From Burkholderia sp. OK233 (GTDB taxonomy: Bacteria > Pseudomonadota > Gammaproteobacteria > Burkholderiales > Burkholderiaceae), in NCBI RefSeq assembly GCF_900230185.1, contig NZ_OCSR01000001.1, positions 5,580,001 through 5,644,000 of the forward strand: a stretch of DNA of 64,000 nt, read 5' to 3'. The notes beneath the pieces were generated by a model, which saw nothing but the letters and a program-made list of their open reading frames with translations, was not told the origin of the DNA and made no database searches. Each line of letters starts with the position of its first letter. The first letter of the stretch is position 1. Below, one piece after another: positions 37,690-45,991 of this stretch. Both the position numbers and the translations under genes were made by a program.

Positions 37690-38115
37690 TCAGACCGGCA
37701 GCGTACCCTTGCGCACCAGGATGTTCCCGTAGACTCGCGTCTCGCCAGTTACGATGATGGCGACTGCTTTCGACGCACGCGTCTTGAATTCGGCCGGTTG
37801 CAGCGAATCGACTTCCAGATGCGGGGCATGCGAGTTCGTGACCTTGATCAGGTCTGCCATGACCGGCAGGATCTCATCGGGCTTGTCCCGCACTTCCATA
37901 CGGGTAGCCGTCTGCGCCCCCTTGTCGAGTGGCAGTACGGAGAGCACCGCATCGAGAATACGCGGCCCATCGACGCCATCCTCCCGGATGATCTTCGGAC
38001 CCGCCGTCAGTGCAGGATAGTTGCGGTCGACGATGGCAATGTCCTCTCCATGTCCCATCGCACGCAGCAATGCGAGCAACTCAGGTCCCAGCAGCGGATC
38101 GATATTCTTCAGCAT
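37690..38115 (-). CDS. fucU: FucU/RbsD-family sugar mutarotase
   Basis: A 141-residue mutarotase that interconverts sugar anomers. MLKNIDPLLGPELLALLRAMGHGEDIAIVD and AIIVTGETRVYGNILVRKG are closer to FucU than to RbsD, and the active-site His (GHG) and Tyr-Gly-Asn are present. It is the first gene of the leftward sugar operon, 399 bp from the divergent regulator. A FucU-type enzyme with an AraF-type binding protein hints at a fucose-, galactose- or arabinose-like sugar. Confidence 0.9.
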   Translation of the reverse strand: MLKNIDPLLGPELLALLRAMGHGEDIAIVDRNYPALTAGPKIIREDGVDGPRILDAVLSVLPLDKGAQTATRMEVRDKPDEILPVMADLIKVTNSHAPHLEVDSLQPAEFKTRASKAVAIIVTGETRVYGNILVRKGTLPV

Positions 38116-38368
38116 GTTTCCTCCGGTTAGTCATCGTGTTGAACGGAATCGTCTGTCGCGACCGGTCCTGATACCGCAGTGCCCGGAACGATGGTCATGG
38201 GACTGTGGGCGAAGCTGAGCGCATCCGTTCGGGCTTTGACATCCGGCTCGCCACATCCGGTGTCCTCCCTTGCGGGCCAAGTCACGTCCACCGCTCTTCG
38301 CTTGCGCTGCACAAAGTGCGCAATGCTGATACTTCTGCCCACGTCCGGTCCTCCGGCTCAATGTCGCG

Positions 38369-38381
38369 ATTGACTGCATTT
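38369..38381. promoter_or_regulatory. Direct repeat copy A, ATTGACTGCATTT
   Basis: A 13-bp sequence that recurs exactly at 38449, 80 bp further right, between the divergent sugar operon and its ROK regulator. It probably belongs to the operator set of that regulator. The region between the copies is AT-rich and carries TTTGCAGTTTAAACC. Confidence 0.55.
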
Positions 38382-38448
38382 TGTTTGTTTGCAGTTTAAA
38401 CCAACTAAAACACAGATCAAGGCCGGGTTAACACCGCAAATTATGTAA

Positions 38449-38461
38449 ATTGACTGCATTT
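38449..38461. promoter_or_regulatory. Direct repeat copy B, ATTGACTGCATTT
   Basis: Identical to the copy at 38369. It contains TTGACT, which could also serve as a -35 element for the regulator gene, with TAGAAT at 38483-38488 further downstream. Such an arrangement would suit autoregulation. Confidence 0.55.
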
Positions 38462-38514
38462 ACACAGCACATAGGATGCATATAGAATGCATTCGAGCTA
38501 AGGAAACCACGTCA

Positions 38515-40017
38515 ATGAAACCGATCAAATCGCTCCGCTCCGCCGTTGAGCAAATCGAAGCCGGCACAAAGGCCGCCCGGCTGCGCAGTGTGCTGCCCGA
38601 GATTGAGCAGCGCCTGGCTGCCGGGGCGCGCATTTCGGATGTCCTGCAGACATTGAACGAGCACGGGTTAGCCATCACGACAGCAACGCTGAAGAGCTAC
38701 CTATATCGTTTTCGCAAGGCCGCAAGGGAGGAGCAGCTCGATCAACGCGAAGAGCCCGTCCCAAACTCTCCAGATGTGCTGCCCACTATCGAACCCGCCA
38801 TTTCCGACGAGACGCAGGCGCCGGAGGGCACGGCCTCAGAAACCGCCACAACGACGCCAATGCTGCTGCGGCACATCAACACGGCGAGATGTCTGAGGTT
38901 GCTCAGGCGCGGGGCGACATATAGCCGTGCGGATCTTGCGCGTGAACTGGGCCTGACGCGGGCCACCATAGGACACGCTGTCAAGGAACTGATTGACTCG
39001 GATCTGGTGGAGGAGACGGTTGACCGGCTCGGTGGCGGTCGCCCGGGGCGACCGGGCTCAGGTGTACGCCTGAATCCGGGCGGCGCCTATGCCATAGGTA
39101 TCGACATCTCGAGCATCACGCTGACCGCCGTGCTTGTGGATCTTGGAATGCGCGTCGTCCAGAGGCTCAGCGAGTATGTAGAACCTCACTCGGACGACGT
39201 AGCGCGCGTCGTCGACCAGATCGCGCAACTGCCAGCGCGCCTTCTGGCCGCTTCGGGTATCGGTCCGGACCGCATCCAGGGCGTATGCGTGTCTGTTCCT
39301 GGGCTCGTGGACCACGGCGGACGTGTGGTCGTCGCCCCGTTCCTGCGATGGCGCGATGTGCCGCTGAAGCAACTGCTTTCGGCGCGCCCTGATCTTCCAT
39401 GGCCCGTTACGGTGTGCAACGATGCGGTAGCCTTCGCCAACGCAGAACGTGCCGTGGCCGGTGAGCGCGATTCGCAGAACATGCTGCTGATACTGCTCAC
39501 TGAAGGCCTCGGGGGTGCGATAGTCCAGCGCGGACAGATCGTGGAAGGCGCCCATGGTTATGCCGGCGAGATCGGGCATATGGTCATGGCGGCCAGTCCG
39601 GCCCAGATCCCGTCCCAGACGTTTGAACTGCTGGCAGGGTACGAACGCTTTCGCCCTTTTCTTCCCGCAAACCGCACGCTCGATGCGGGCTTGAAGTGGC
39701 TGGCAACCAGCGGCAACGACGAGGATCCGCCCGATCTTGAAAGGACATTTGACGAGTGGGCAAGCGTACTGACAACCGGTATCCTCAATCTCGTCTACCT
39801 GCTTGACCCGGAAAAAATTGTATTGGGCGGTCCATTGAGTGCCCTGTTTCCGCGCGTAGAACTGAGGGTCAAGAAGCTGCTGTCGACCAATCTGCTGCAC
39901 GGCTTCAAGCCACCTCCAATTTACGTCACCCGCTTTGGCGCCGATGGTGCGGCGATCGGCGCCGCCTCCGTCGTCCGTGACCAGATCTTCTCCTTGCCGC
40001 GGCTTGAATTGAACTAG
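38515..40017 (+). CDS. ROK-family transcriptional regulator with an extra N-terminal domain
   Basis: About 500 residues from the ATG at 38515 (AAGGAAA upstream; an ATG at 38476 is in frame). Residues about 1-75 form an extra helical domain (SLRSAVEQIEAGTKAARLRS, then LATTATLKSYLYRFRK-like helices) like those of small plasmid-type DNA-binding proteins. After a 40-residue linker comes a winged helix (YSRADLARELGLTRATIGHAV) and a ROK sugar-binding domain (YAIGIDISSITLTAVLVD, ILLTEGLGGAIV, GYAGEIGHM). The zinc CxCGxxGC motif is missing. It is divergent from the sugar operon and very likely controls it. Most ROK repressors are near 400 residues. Confidence 0.88.
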   Translation: MKPIKSLRSAVEQIEAGTKAARLRSVLPEIEQRLAAGARISDVLQTLNEHGLAITTATLKSYLYRFRKAAREEQLDQREEPVPNSPDVLPTIEPAISDETQAPEGTASETATTTPMLLRHINTARCLRLLRRGATYSRADLARELGLTRATIGHAVKELIDSDLVEETVDRLGGGRPGRPGSGVRLNPGGAYAIGIDISSITLTAVLVDLGMRVVQRLSEYVEPHSDDVARVVDQIAQLPARLLAASGIGPDRIQGVCVSVPGLVDHGGRVVVAPFLRWRDVPLKQLLSARPDLPWPVTVCNDAVAFANAERAVAGERDSQNMLLILLTEGLGGAIVQRGQIVEGAHGYAGEIGHMVMAASPAQIPSQTFELLAGYERFRPFLPANRTLDAGLKWLATSGNDEDPPDLERTFDEWASVLTTGILNLVYLLDPEKIVLGGPLSALFPRVELRVKKLLSTNLLHGFKPPPIYVTRFGADGAAIGAASVVRDQIFSLPRLELN

Positions 40018-40184
40018 CTGGTGTCAATGAGAGCGTGCACACGACATTCAACTGGTTGCTAGTTTTTCGAGGTCATCGAATTTGTCTGTGATCCGCGCCG
40101 GGACTGGATTTGTGATCGGCGAAGGCAGATCGGTTAGAGTCCAGATGTTTGGACTCAGCGAATGACGGGTAACCCACGCTGTCG

Positions 40185-40871
40185 TTGCACAAGATCTTCG
40201 ACTACATCCTGCAAATACTGTACATGGGCTGCCAATGGAAGATGCTGCCGATCGAAAGGAATGCAAAAGGTCTGCCTGAAATCCACCACACGCGTATCTA
40301 CCGGATGATGCGGCGCTGGCAGGCTGATGGCAGCATCGACCGGATCTTCGCGGGCACGGTACATAAACTTCATCAGGACCAGCTCCTCGACCTTTCCGTC
40401 ATCCACGGCGACGGCACGACGACTGCAGCGAAGAAAGGCGGCGACAACCTCGGGTATAGCGGACACAAGCATCTCAAGGGCTGCAAGGTCGTCGCCTTCT
40501 GCGACCGCGACTGCAACATCATCGCGCCGTTCGTGACGGCGCCGGGCAATCGCAACGAATCACCGCTGTTGCGCGACGCGCTGCCCAGACTAACCGAAAT
40601 GGCCCGCGCCATTGGCGCGGACCTGCAAGGTTCAACCCTCAGTCTGGACGGCGTCTACGATTGCCGGCCCAACCGCAAGGCGATCGTCAATCGCGGCATG
40701 ACCCCGAACATCCCCGAGAACCCGCGTGGGCGAAAAACACCGAAGCGGGGCCGCAAGCAGCGCTTTGATCCGGCGATCTTCGAGGAGCGCTTCAGGACCA
40801 TCGAACGCGTCTTTGCCTGGGAAGATAAGTTCCGCCGTCTGCTGCTGCGCTTCGAACGCATCAGTGACGTG
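40185..40871 (+). pseudogene. IS5-type transposase, broken at both ends
   Basis: The frame keeps LHKIFDYILQILYMGCQWKM, the DDE-type VIHGDGTTTAAKKGG and LSLDGVYDCRPNRKAI, and FEERFRTIERVFAWEDKFRR. In the reading frame an in-frame TAA at 40170-40172 cuts off the N-terminus, where GYPTLSLHKIF would be expected. The 3' end stops at RFERISDV, where the left end of the IS6 element begins. It is inactive. Confidence 0.8.
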
Positions 40872-41698
40872 GGCGTTGTCAACTTGCCGAGCGTGAGACG
40901 AAAAGCCGGCAGGTGTGACGATCGTTCAGAACCCGGTCGGATTTTGGGCGAGTTGGGTGAATTCGCGCCAGGCAACGAACCTTGCTGCAAGCTGTCTGCG
41001 ATACAGTGAAGCGCGCAGCAGATGCCGCTTGAGCGCGAAGTGTTGCCGGATCGGCCCGAAGCACGAGAGAAATTCTTGTGTACGTTTTGGGTCTCGAAAA
41101 CCACGCATGCGACGCTCACGTTCACGCGTCGGTTGGTGGCTGTTCTCAGCCCGGTTGTTCAGCCGGGCTGCCGCCTTGACGAACACATGCTTCACGCTCG
41201 CAAGTTCCGGAATTTCCGCCTTTGCCGCAGGATAACTGCGCAGCTGATCGGTGACGATCTTGCGAGGCGTCGGGCATGAACGCATCACACGCTTGAAGAA
41301 GCGTTTGGCCGCGGCTTTGTCGCGCCGCTTTTGTAGCAGGATGTCAAGTTCGGCGCCATGCTCGTCCACCGCGCGCCACAGCAGGTACGGTTCGCCACGC
41401 AGCGTGACGAACATCTCGTCGAGGTGCCACGTGCTACCCGGCTTGCGTCGCGCCGCTTTTACCCGGTGAGCAAAGCATTCACCAAATTTGTCGCACCAGC
41501 ATCGGATCGTCTCGTACGTCACGGTCACGCCCCGCTCGAAGAGCAGTTCCTCAATGTCGCGCAAACTCAACTGAAAGCGGAAATACCAGCGAACTGCGTG
41601 GATGATGACCGCTGCCGGGAACCGATGACCGTGGTAAAGCGATTTTGCTTTCTTCATCACGCCATCTTACGCGACCGACCCAACAACCTGACAACGCC
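40872..41698. mobile_element. IS6-family element, about 827 bp
   Basis: The ends share the inverted repeat GGCGTTGTCA (40872-40881 and the complement at 41689-41698), with further partial matches inward. The length fits IS6 elements. The 8-bp flanks (GTGACGTG and TCGACCAG) differ, so no target duplication remains. Sequence beyond the right end does not continue the interrupted IS5 gene, so an adjacent deletion is likely. Confidence 0.8.
40926..41657 (-). CDS. IS6-family transposase
   Basis: A 243-residue transposase from the ATG at 41657. It has FPAAVIIHAVRWYFRFQLSLRDIEELL at the N-terminus, and DDE residues in WHLDEMFVTLRG, IVTDQLRSYPAA and NNRAENSHQPTRERERRM. It appears complete. Confidence 0.9.
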   Translation of the reverse strand: MKKAKSLYHGHRFPAAVIIHAVRWYFRFQLSLRDIEELLFERGVTVTYETIRCWCDKFGECFAHRVKAARRKPGSTWHLDEMFVTLRGEPYLLWRAVDEHGAELDILLQKRRDKAAAKRFFKRVMRSCPTPRKIVTDQLRSYPAAKAEIPELASVKHVFVKAAARLNNRAENSHQPTRERERRMRGFRDPKRTQEFLSCFGPIRQHFALKRHLLRASLYRRQLAARFVAWREFTQLAQNPTGF

Positions 41699-41859
41699 TC
41701 GACCAGTTCGCCCCTGGCGTAACGGAGCGCCCATGCTTTGGTAAGGGTAACTCCAGGCATCCCACCCTCGGTTTTCCGTTCAATTAGGTTCGCTGGGCAA
41801 TGAAGCCCGGCGGACCCTTCGGATTCATACGCCGTTTCTCCGGATGCTCGTATCGAGGC

Positions 41860-42171
41860 TCATTTCCCACGGGCAAGCATAGCGAGCGACGAGCCGCGCT
41901 CGAGCGATTCTGCGTAGCCGGCCAATTCCTCGCGGCGCTCCAGGCAGTTGCCGGGACTCAACCTGTAACTGGCGCTTCTCATGAACATGCCCGCCACCTC
42001 GACTTTCCGTTCATGGACGAGTCCCTCGAGCGCCTTGCGGATGTCGAGATTCGTTGGGGCGAGCGCAGACAGGCGCGGTGCCAGGTGCTGAACGGTGTAG
42101 ACGCTCATCGGCTTCATTGCATCCAGGATTGCATCAGGCAACCGCCGGTTCGCTGCTCGGGATTGTGTCAT
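41860..42171 (-). CDS. Hypothetical protein, winged-helix-like
   Basis: About 103 residues from the ATG at 42171 (the frame is open to 42234). The sequence AILDAMKPMSVYTVQHLAPRL followed by NLDIRKALEGLVHERKVEV and a hydrophobic strand region is arranged like a winged helix. No family is named and there is no obvious operon partner. It lies between the IS6 element and the nuclease gene. Confidence 0.5.
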   Translation of the reverse strand: MTQSRAANRRLPDAILDAMKPMSVYTVQHLAPRLSALAPTNLDIRKALEGLVHERKVEVAGMFMRSASYRLSPGNCLERREELAGYAESLERGSSLAMLARGK

Positions 42172-42349
42172 TGCTTTGCTTGCCTGCCTGGATGCGACAA
42201 CGAGGTGAAAATACGGCGCACATGCGATCCGCATAAATCACCGGAATAGTGATTGTCGCCACGGTAGCAAACAGCCGATGATTGATCAACTGCTTCCGGT
42301 CGCGGTCCGTACATGTACATGGATGTGCGCCAGATTTTGGCCGGTATCA

Positions 42350-42910
42350 CTAGCGCGCTGCCTGCACGGCGCGCGCGTTCCAGATGGCCGTGTAGGTGTC
42401 CGCTATCTGGCGACTGTCATGAAACACCACCGGGTTCTCGACGTTGGTCGTCTCCGCCTGGCGACTGAAATTGAACGAGCCGGTAATGACCGTGGCCGCG
42501 TCGATGACCATCACCTTTGAATGGGCGATGCCGCGGCCGGCGAGTTCGCCGACCATCAGCGGTACGCCGTGTGCCAGCTCGTAACGCGCGCCGGCACCCC
42601 TGAGGCCAGCGTCCCGGGCGTCCTTGTCGACCAGGATCCGGACGTCGACGCCGCGCGCCTTGGCGTTGGCCAACGCCTCATAGATTGGAGCGGAAGTGAA
42701 GGAATACGCTTCGACCAGGATGCGCGTGCGCGCATGGTCGATCGCGCTCAGGATGGCCTGCTCAGCGCCACCGTTAGGCGAGCGATAAATCGATACCGGA
42801 CCGGCAGATTCGACGTACGTACCCGTGACCACGTTATTCGTCCGCTGATTCCGTGCGAAGGACGGGGCCGCCGTTGCGGCCAGAAGCGCGGATATCAGGG
42901 GGCGTCTCAA
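42350..42910 (-). CDS. PLD-family endonuclease (Nuc/EndA-like)
   Basis: A 186-residue phospholipase-D-superfamily nuclease with a single HKD motif (IAHSKVMVIDAATVITGSFNFS), a signal-like N-terminus (LISALLAATAAPSFA) and EAYSFTSAPIYEAL. Relatives such as Nuc of IncN plasmids are secreted, dimeric, metal-independent DNases. The start codon is TTG at 42910, inside one copy of a 32-bp repeat, so the original 5' end may have been replaced at that junction. Confidence 0.82.
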   Translation of the reverse strand: MRRPLISALLAATAAPSFARNQRTNNVVTGTYVESAGPVSIYRSPNGGAEQAILSAIDHARTRILVEAYSFTSAPIYEALANAKARGVDVRILVDKDARDAGLRGAGARYELAHGVPLMVGELAGRGIAHSKVMVIDAATVITGSFNFSRQAETTNVENPVVFHDSRQIADTYTAIWNARAVQAAR

Positions 42911-42936
42911 GATTCGGAAATTTGCGCACGTTAAGC
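42905..42936 (+). repeat. 32-bp inverted repeat, left copy
   Basis: This sequence, beginning TCTCAAGATTCGG and ending CACGTTAAGC, recurs in inverted orientation at 53464-53495 with one mismatch. Both copies point inward toward the 10.5 kb between them, like terminal repeats of an element. The left copy covers the start of the PLD nuclease frame. Confidence 0.8.
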
Positions 42937-43124
42937 GTTAGCGAACTGTGCTGTTCGACCCAAAGGCGCCATTAGCGTTGAAAAAGTGAGGGACGGCTTC
43001 CAGCGCAGGACGAGACCTTCGCAGTCGACACCGGGTTTGTCGGTATGGCTGGAACCCGGCCGACATAGGCGGAACGACCGTTCCCCTTTCCGATGGTTCG
43101 AGACTCAAGTCGGTTACAGCCCAA

Positions 43125-43520
43125 TCAATCTCGCTGCCCCCGATGTGCGTCGCTCGTACTATTTTCCTCAAGCCCGCCATCCGGCAGGTTGTCCGAAGTA
43201 TTCTCCGACTCGTGATGTTGCGATTCCTTCCCCGTGAACAGCCGCCTTTCGATTCGATCAACGAGATCTCGAAGAGGAGATCGCATGTACCAGGGCCACC
43301 AGGCAAGGTGATAAAACCACAGGCATGCTCCGCGGTATCCTCTGCGCCACTCCCGCCGGATTCCGTCTGTTGGGAAGCTCTCAAATGTGCGGTGCCCGAG
43401 CGATACGACGCCAATTGTCATCCAGGCGAAAGCGATCAGCAGGGTTGGGAACGACAAGGCACAGGCCACGATGAACAGGGCAAGCGGCAAACAGATTTCA
43501 AATGCCGAACGCGGTTTCAT
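43125..43520 (-). CDS. Small membrane protein, hypothetical
   Basis: A 131-residue protein; GGAGAACAGGG precedes the ATG. One or two N-terminal hydrophobic segments (FEICLPLALFIVACALSFPTLLIAFAWMTIGVVSL written in parts) are followed by an aromatic patch (ACLWFYHLAWWPWYM) and a charged, probably cytoplasmic, tail. No family is recognised. Confidence 0.6.
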   Translation of the reverse strand: MKPRSAFEICLPLALFIVACALSFPTLLIAFAWMTIGVVSLGHRTFESFPTDGIRREWRRGYRGACLWFYHLAWWPWYMRSPLRDLVDRIERRLFTGKESQHHESENTSDNLPDGGLEENSTSDAHRGQRD

Positions 43521-43788
43521 TCCCTGTTCTCCTCGTCAAAATCGAACTGACTTTTAGCTTACTCCAATGTACAAGAAGCGAAGGGCCGGGTGTATCGCCG
43601 TCGCTTTGCCGGGCAGTTGATATCTGTAACGCGTAACTTCGTGATTTAACGGACACGAACGACAAAGCATGCGCTCTACATGAACAAGCGATGGAGTGTC
43701 CTCCGGTCGCCTGGGCAAAACGGACGCTCGTACATGGTCCATAATTTCCCTTTAAAACATGGCAGCCGCGTGTCCTGTAGGGGAGAGT

Positions 43789-44256
43789 ATGAAAGATAGG
43801 GCGACCATCATATGCAGCCGGGAAGGCAAAGTACTTCTGGTCGCACGCGCGCGGTCACGGTGGTCGTTACCCGGTGGCACGATCAAGCGCTCCGAGTCGC
43901 CGCTGGACGCCGCCCGGCGCGAGCTGGAAGAAGAGACTTCGCTTGTTGGGGCGGAGTTTACGTATCTGTTCGAGTTTGGCGGTCTCAGCAAACGACATCT
44001 CGTTTTTTTCGTCAATCTTCCTGAGGAGGCGTCTCCCGAACCGCGTAACGAAATTTCGCGCTGCAGGTGGTTCAGCCCGATCAAAATATCAACGCTCGTA
44101 ACGAGCGTACCGACTCGGGAAATCGTCGAACTCTTTTTCACGCACGAGAATCGCGGCGAAACGCCGTCGGCGGTCATCGACAAATCGGATGGGCGCGGTA
44201 ATCGGACGGGCCAGCCGTGTGCCCAGGTCGCCGACACGGTTTCACAACAGGTTTAA
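43789..44256 (+). CDS. Nudix hydrolase
   Basis: About 155 residues from the ATG at 43789, which has GGGGAGAG upstream. The Nudix box is complete in GGTIKRSESPLDAARRELEEET (given in part), with the REx2EE metal-binding core. It hydrolyses a nucleoside diphosphate linked to another group; the substrate cannot be inferred. The last 30 residues are polar and variable. Confidence 0.85.
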   Translation: MKDRATIICSREGKVLLVARARSRWSLPGGTIKRSESPLDAARRELEEETSLVGAEFTYLFEFGGLSKRHLVFFVNLPEEASPEPRNEISRCRWFSPIKISTLVTSVPTREIVELFFTHENRGETPSAVIDKSDGRGNRTGQPCAQVADTVSQQV

Positions 44257-44293
44257 TGCCAGACTATCAAAATGTAACTTGTGATAGGCAATA

Positions 44294-44956
44294 TTGATTC
44301 TATCTCGCCTCGTCCTGGCGGCTCTACTTGGGAGCGTCATCGGCTTTGAGCGCGAGAGAATGAACTGGGCGGCAGGTTTGCGGACGCACATGCTTGTATG
44401 TGGCGGCTCGGCGCTGATCATGCTGGTCTCAGCGTTTGGATTTGCCGATGTGCTGGGAGAGAAGAACGTCGTGCTCGATCCTTCCCGGATCGCCGCCCAG
44501 GTAGTGTCGGGCATCGGTTTCCTGGGCGCGGGGTCAATCCTGTTGCGTGGAGAGATCGTGCGAAGTTTGACGACCGCTGCCAGCCTCTGGTCTGTCGCAG
44601 GAATCGGTCTGGCGGTCGGTGGTGGGATTTACACCGCCGCCCTCGGCGCGACAATCATCATCCTGATCGTTCTTGCCGGCGTGAAGCCGCTCGAACGTCG
44701 CTTCATTTCGGTCAAATAGCAGCGCAACATATCCCTGCCGGTCGAACGCGGCAGCGTATCGCTCGACAGTGTGCACAACGCCCTGGGTACGGGAAGTGTC
44801 CGGGTCAAACAGTTCATTGTCCAGCAATTGGAAGACGACCCTGAACTCGACGACGTGCAGATCGGGCTATCGCGGGCGACGGCCAGCGAATTCGAGATGA
44901 TCTGCGCACGGCTGGCAGCAATGTCGGGCGTCCGTGAGTGCCGGAATGGCATGTGA
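44294..44956 (+). pseudogene. mgtC: MgtC/SapB-family membrane protein, copy 1, with an in-frame stop
   Basis: A TTG-started frame encodes the MgtC membrane domain (GSVIGFERERMNWAAGLRTHM, SGIGFLGAGSILLRGEIVRSLTTAASLW) and reaches a TAG at 44717-44719. In the same frame the C-terminal ACT-like domain follows (VKQFIVQQLEDDPELDDVQIGL) to 44956. The second copy reads QQQ where this copy reads K-stop-Q, so a CAG to TAG change is likely. Unless suppressed, only the membrane part would be made. Confidence 0.75.
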
Positions 44957-44970
44957 AAGCGGAGCAGGCC

Positions 44971-45240
44971 ATGAAGCGTACGTATGAATATCACGGGTAC
45001 ACCCTCGTGGTGGCCGTCGAATCCGACTCTAGCTGGCGGCTGGGCGATGGCGCTGCTGCGCGCGCGGGCTACGTGGCGATAGTCAGAATTTTCCAGGCGG
45101 CAATGCTGTGGCGGTATTTTCGCCGCTGCGCTTCGGTGAGGCCGGCGGCCGCCCGTTTGCGACAGAAGCAGATGCTTTGATGAGCGGTTACAGCGCTGCA
45201 CGGCGAATCGTCGATGATCTTTTTGGTCACGAAAGCCAAT
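44971..45240 (+). pseudogene. Small protein of the mgtC cassette, copy 1, frameshifted
   Basis: It starts MKRTYEYHGYTLVVAVESDSS and matches the intact protein at 48759-49031. Near 45090 the frame shifts; a neighbouring frame continues with AVAVFSPLRFGEAGGRPFAT and ends at FGHESQ near 45240. The family is unknown to me. Confidence 0.7.
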
Positions 45241-45991
45241 AACGTTCGATCGCTAACCGGCAAGCGATCTTGAACGTGGCGGATCGAACGAACGGCGCGC
45301 GCTCAACATGACGAGCAACCGCCTCTGAGTGATTCGGATACGCTCGATGGCGAACCTGTTTTTCTGCTATTGACAGAGCGGAAATCTGGCATTGCTGCAT
45401 CGGCCCGGTCACCACCGGCTTTCGCCTGTCGATGATCGGTGGCAGCTGAGCCGTTCCACCCGGTCGTGCTGCTTTGAAGCGGCCATTCATAAAGCGGCAC
45501 GTCAGCGGTTACTTGCAGAGGGGCGTGAATCGCACCGCGCTCGATGCACCAGCGCCTGCCAATGGGAAACCAATTTCTCACTGAATTCCTGCTTCTTTTC
45601 TTGCTCGATTATCTTTTAGGCGCAGCGCCGATTCACGTCCAAAATCTCCCGTTTGCCTGTCTTATGCGTCCTCTCAGGAAATTGTGGCCACCAATGTCGA
45701 AATCACGAGCGGAAACGCCAGCGCACTGCCTGAATGGTAATTAGGCAACCTCGCGACTAGGAAACGGCTTCGTCGATTGTCAGTAAATTCTGATGGAAAA
45801 AATAATCCGGTCGCAAACCTTTGCATGTGTCCTCCAAGGCCTCCCGTATCTTAAAGCTGTGCCGAATCGGGCCGTAATACATGATGCATGGCACGCTGCC
45901 GGAATCCGCTGGGGCTTTGTCGGCTCGATGAGATCAACGGCGACTCGTCTGAAGAGAACCTCGATTTTCACGGCCAGGATACAGAGAAATC
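45241..45991. other. Non-coding stretch with possible IS6 scar
   Basis: No gene is supported in these 751 bp. A short segment at about 45700-45728 resembles the N-terminal coding part of the IS6 transposase at 41578 (about 25 of 31 bases), perhaps a scar of an old element. The rest has no recognised content apart from the chemoreceptor promoter region. Confidence 0.35.

Noticed and set aside
45227..45490. An 87-residue leftward frame before chemoreceptor 1
   Set aside because: No binding site, no domain and an irregular composition; the stretch looks like scar DNA.
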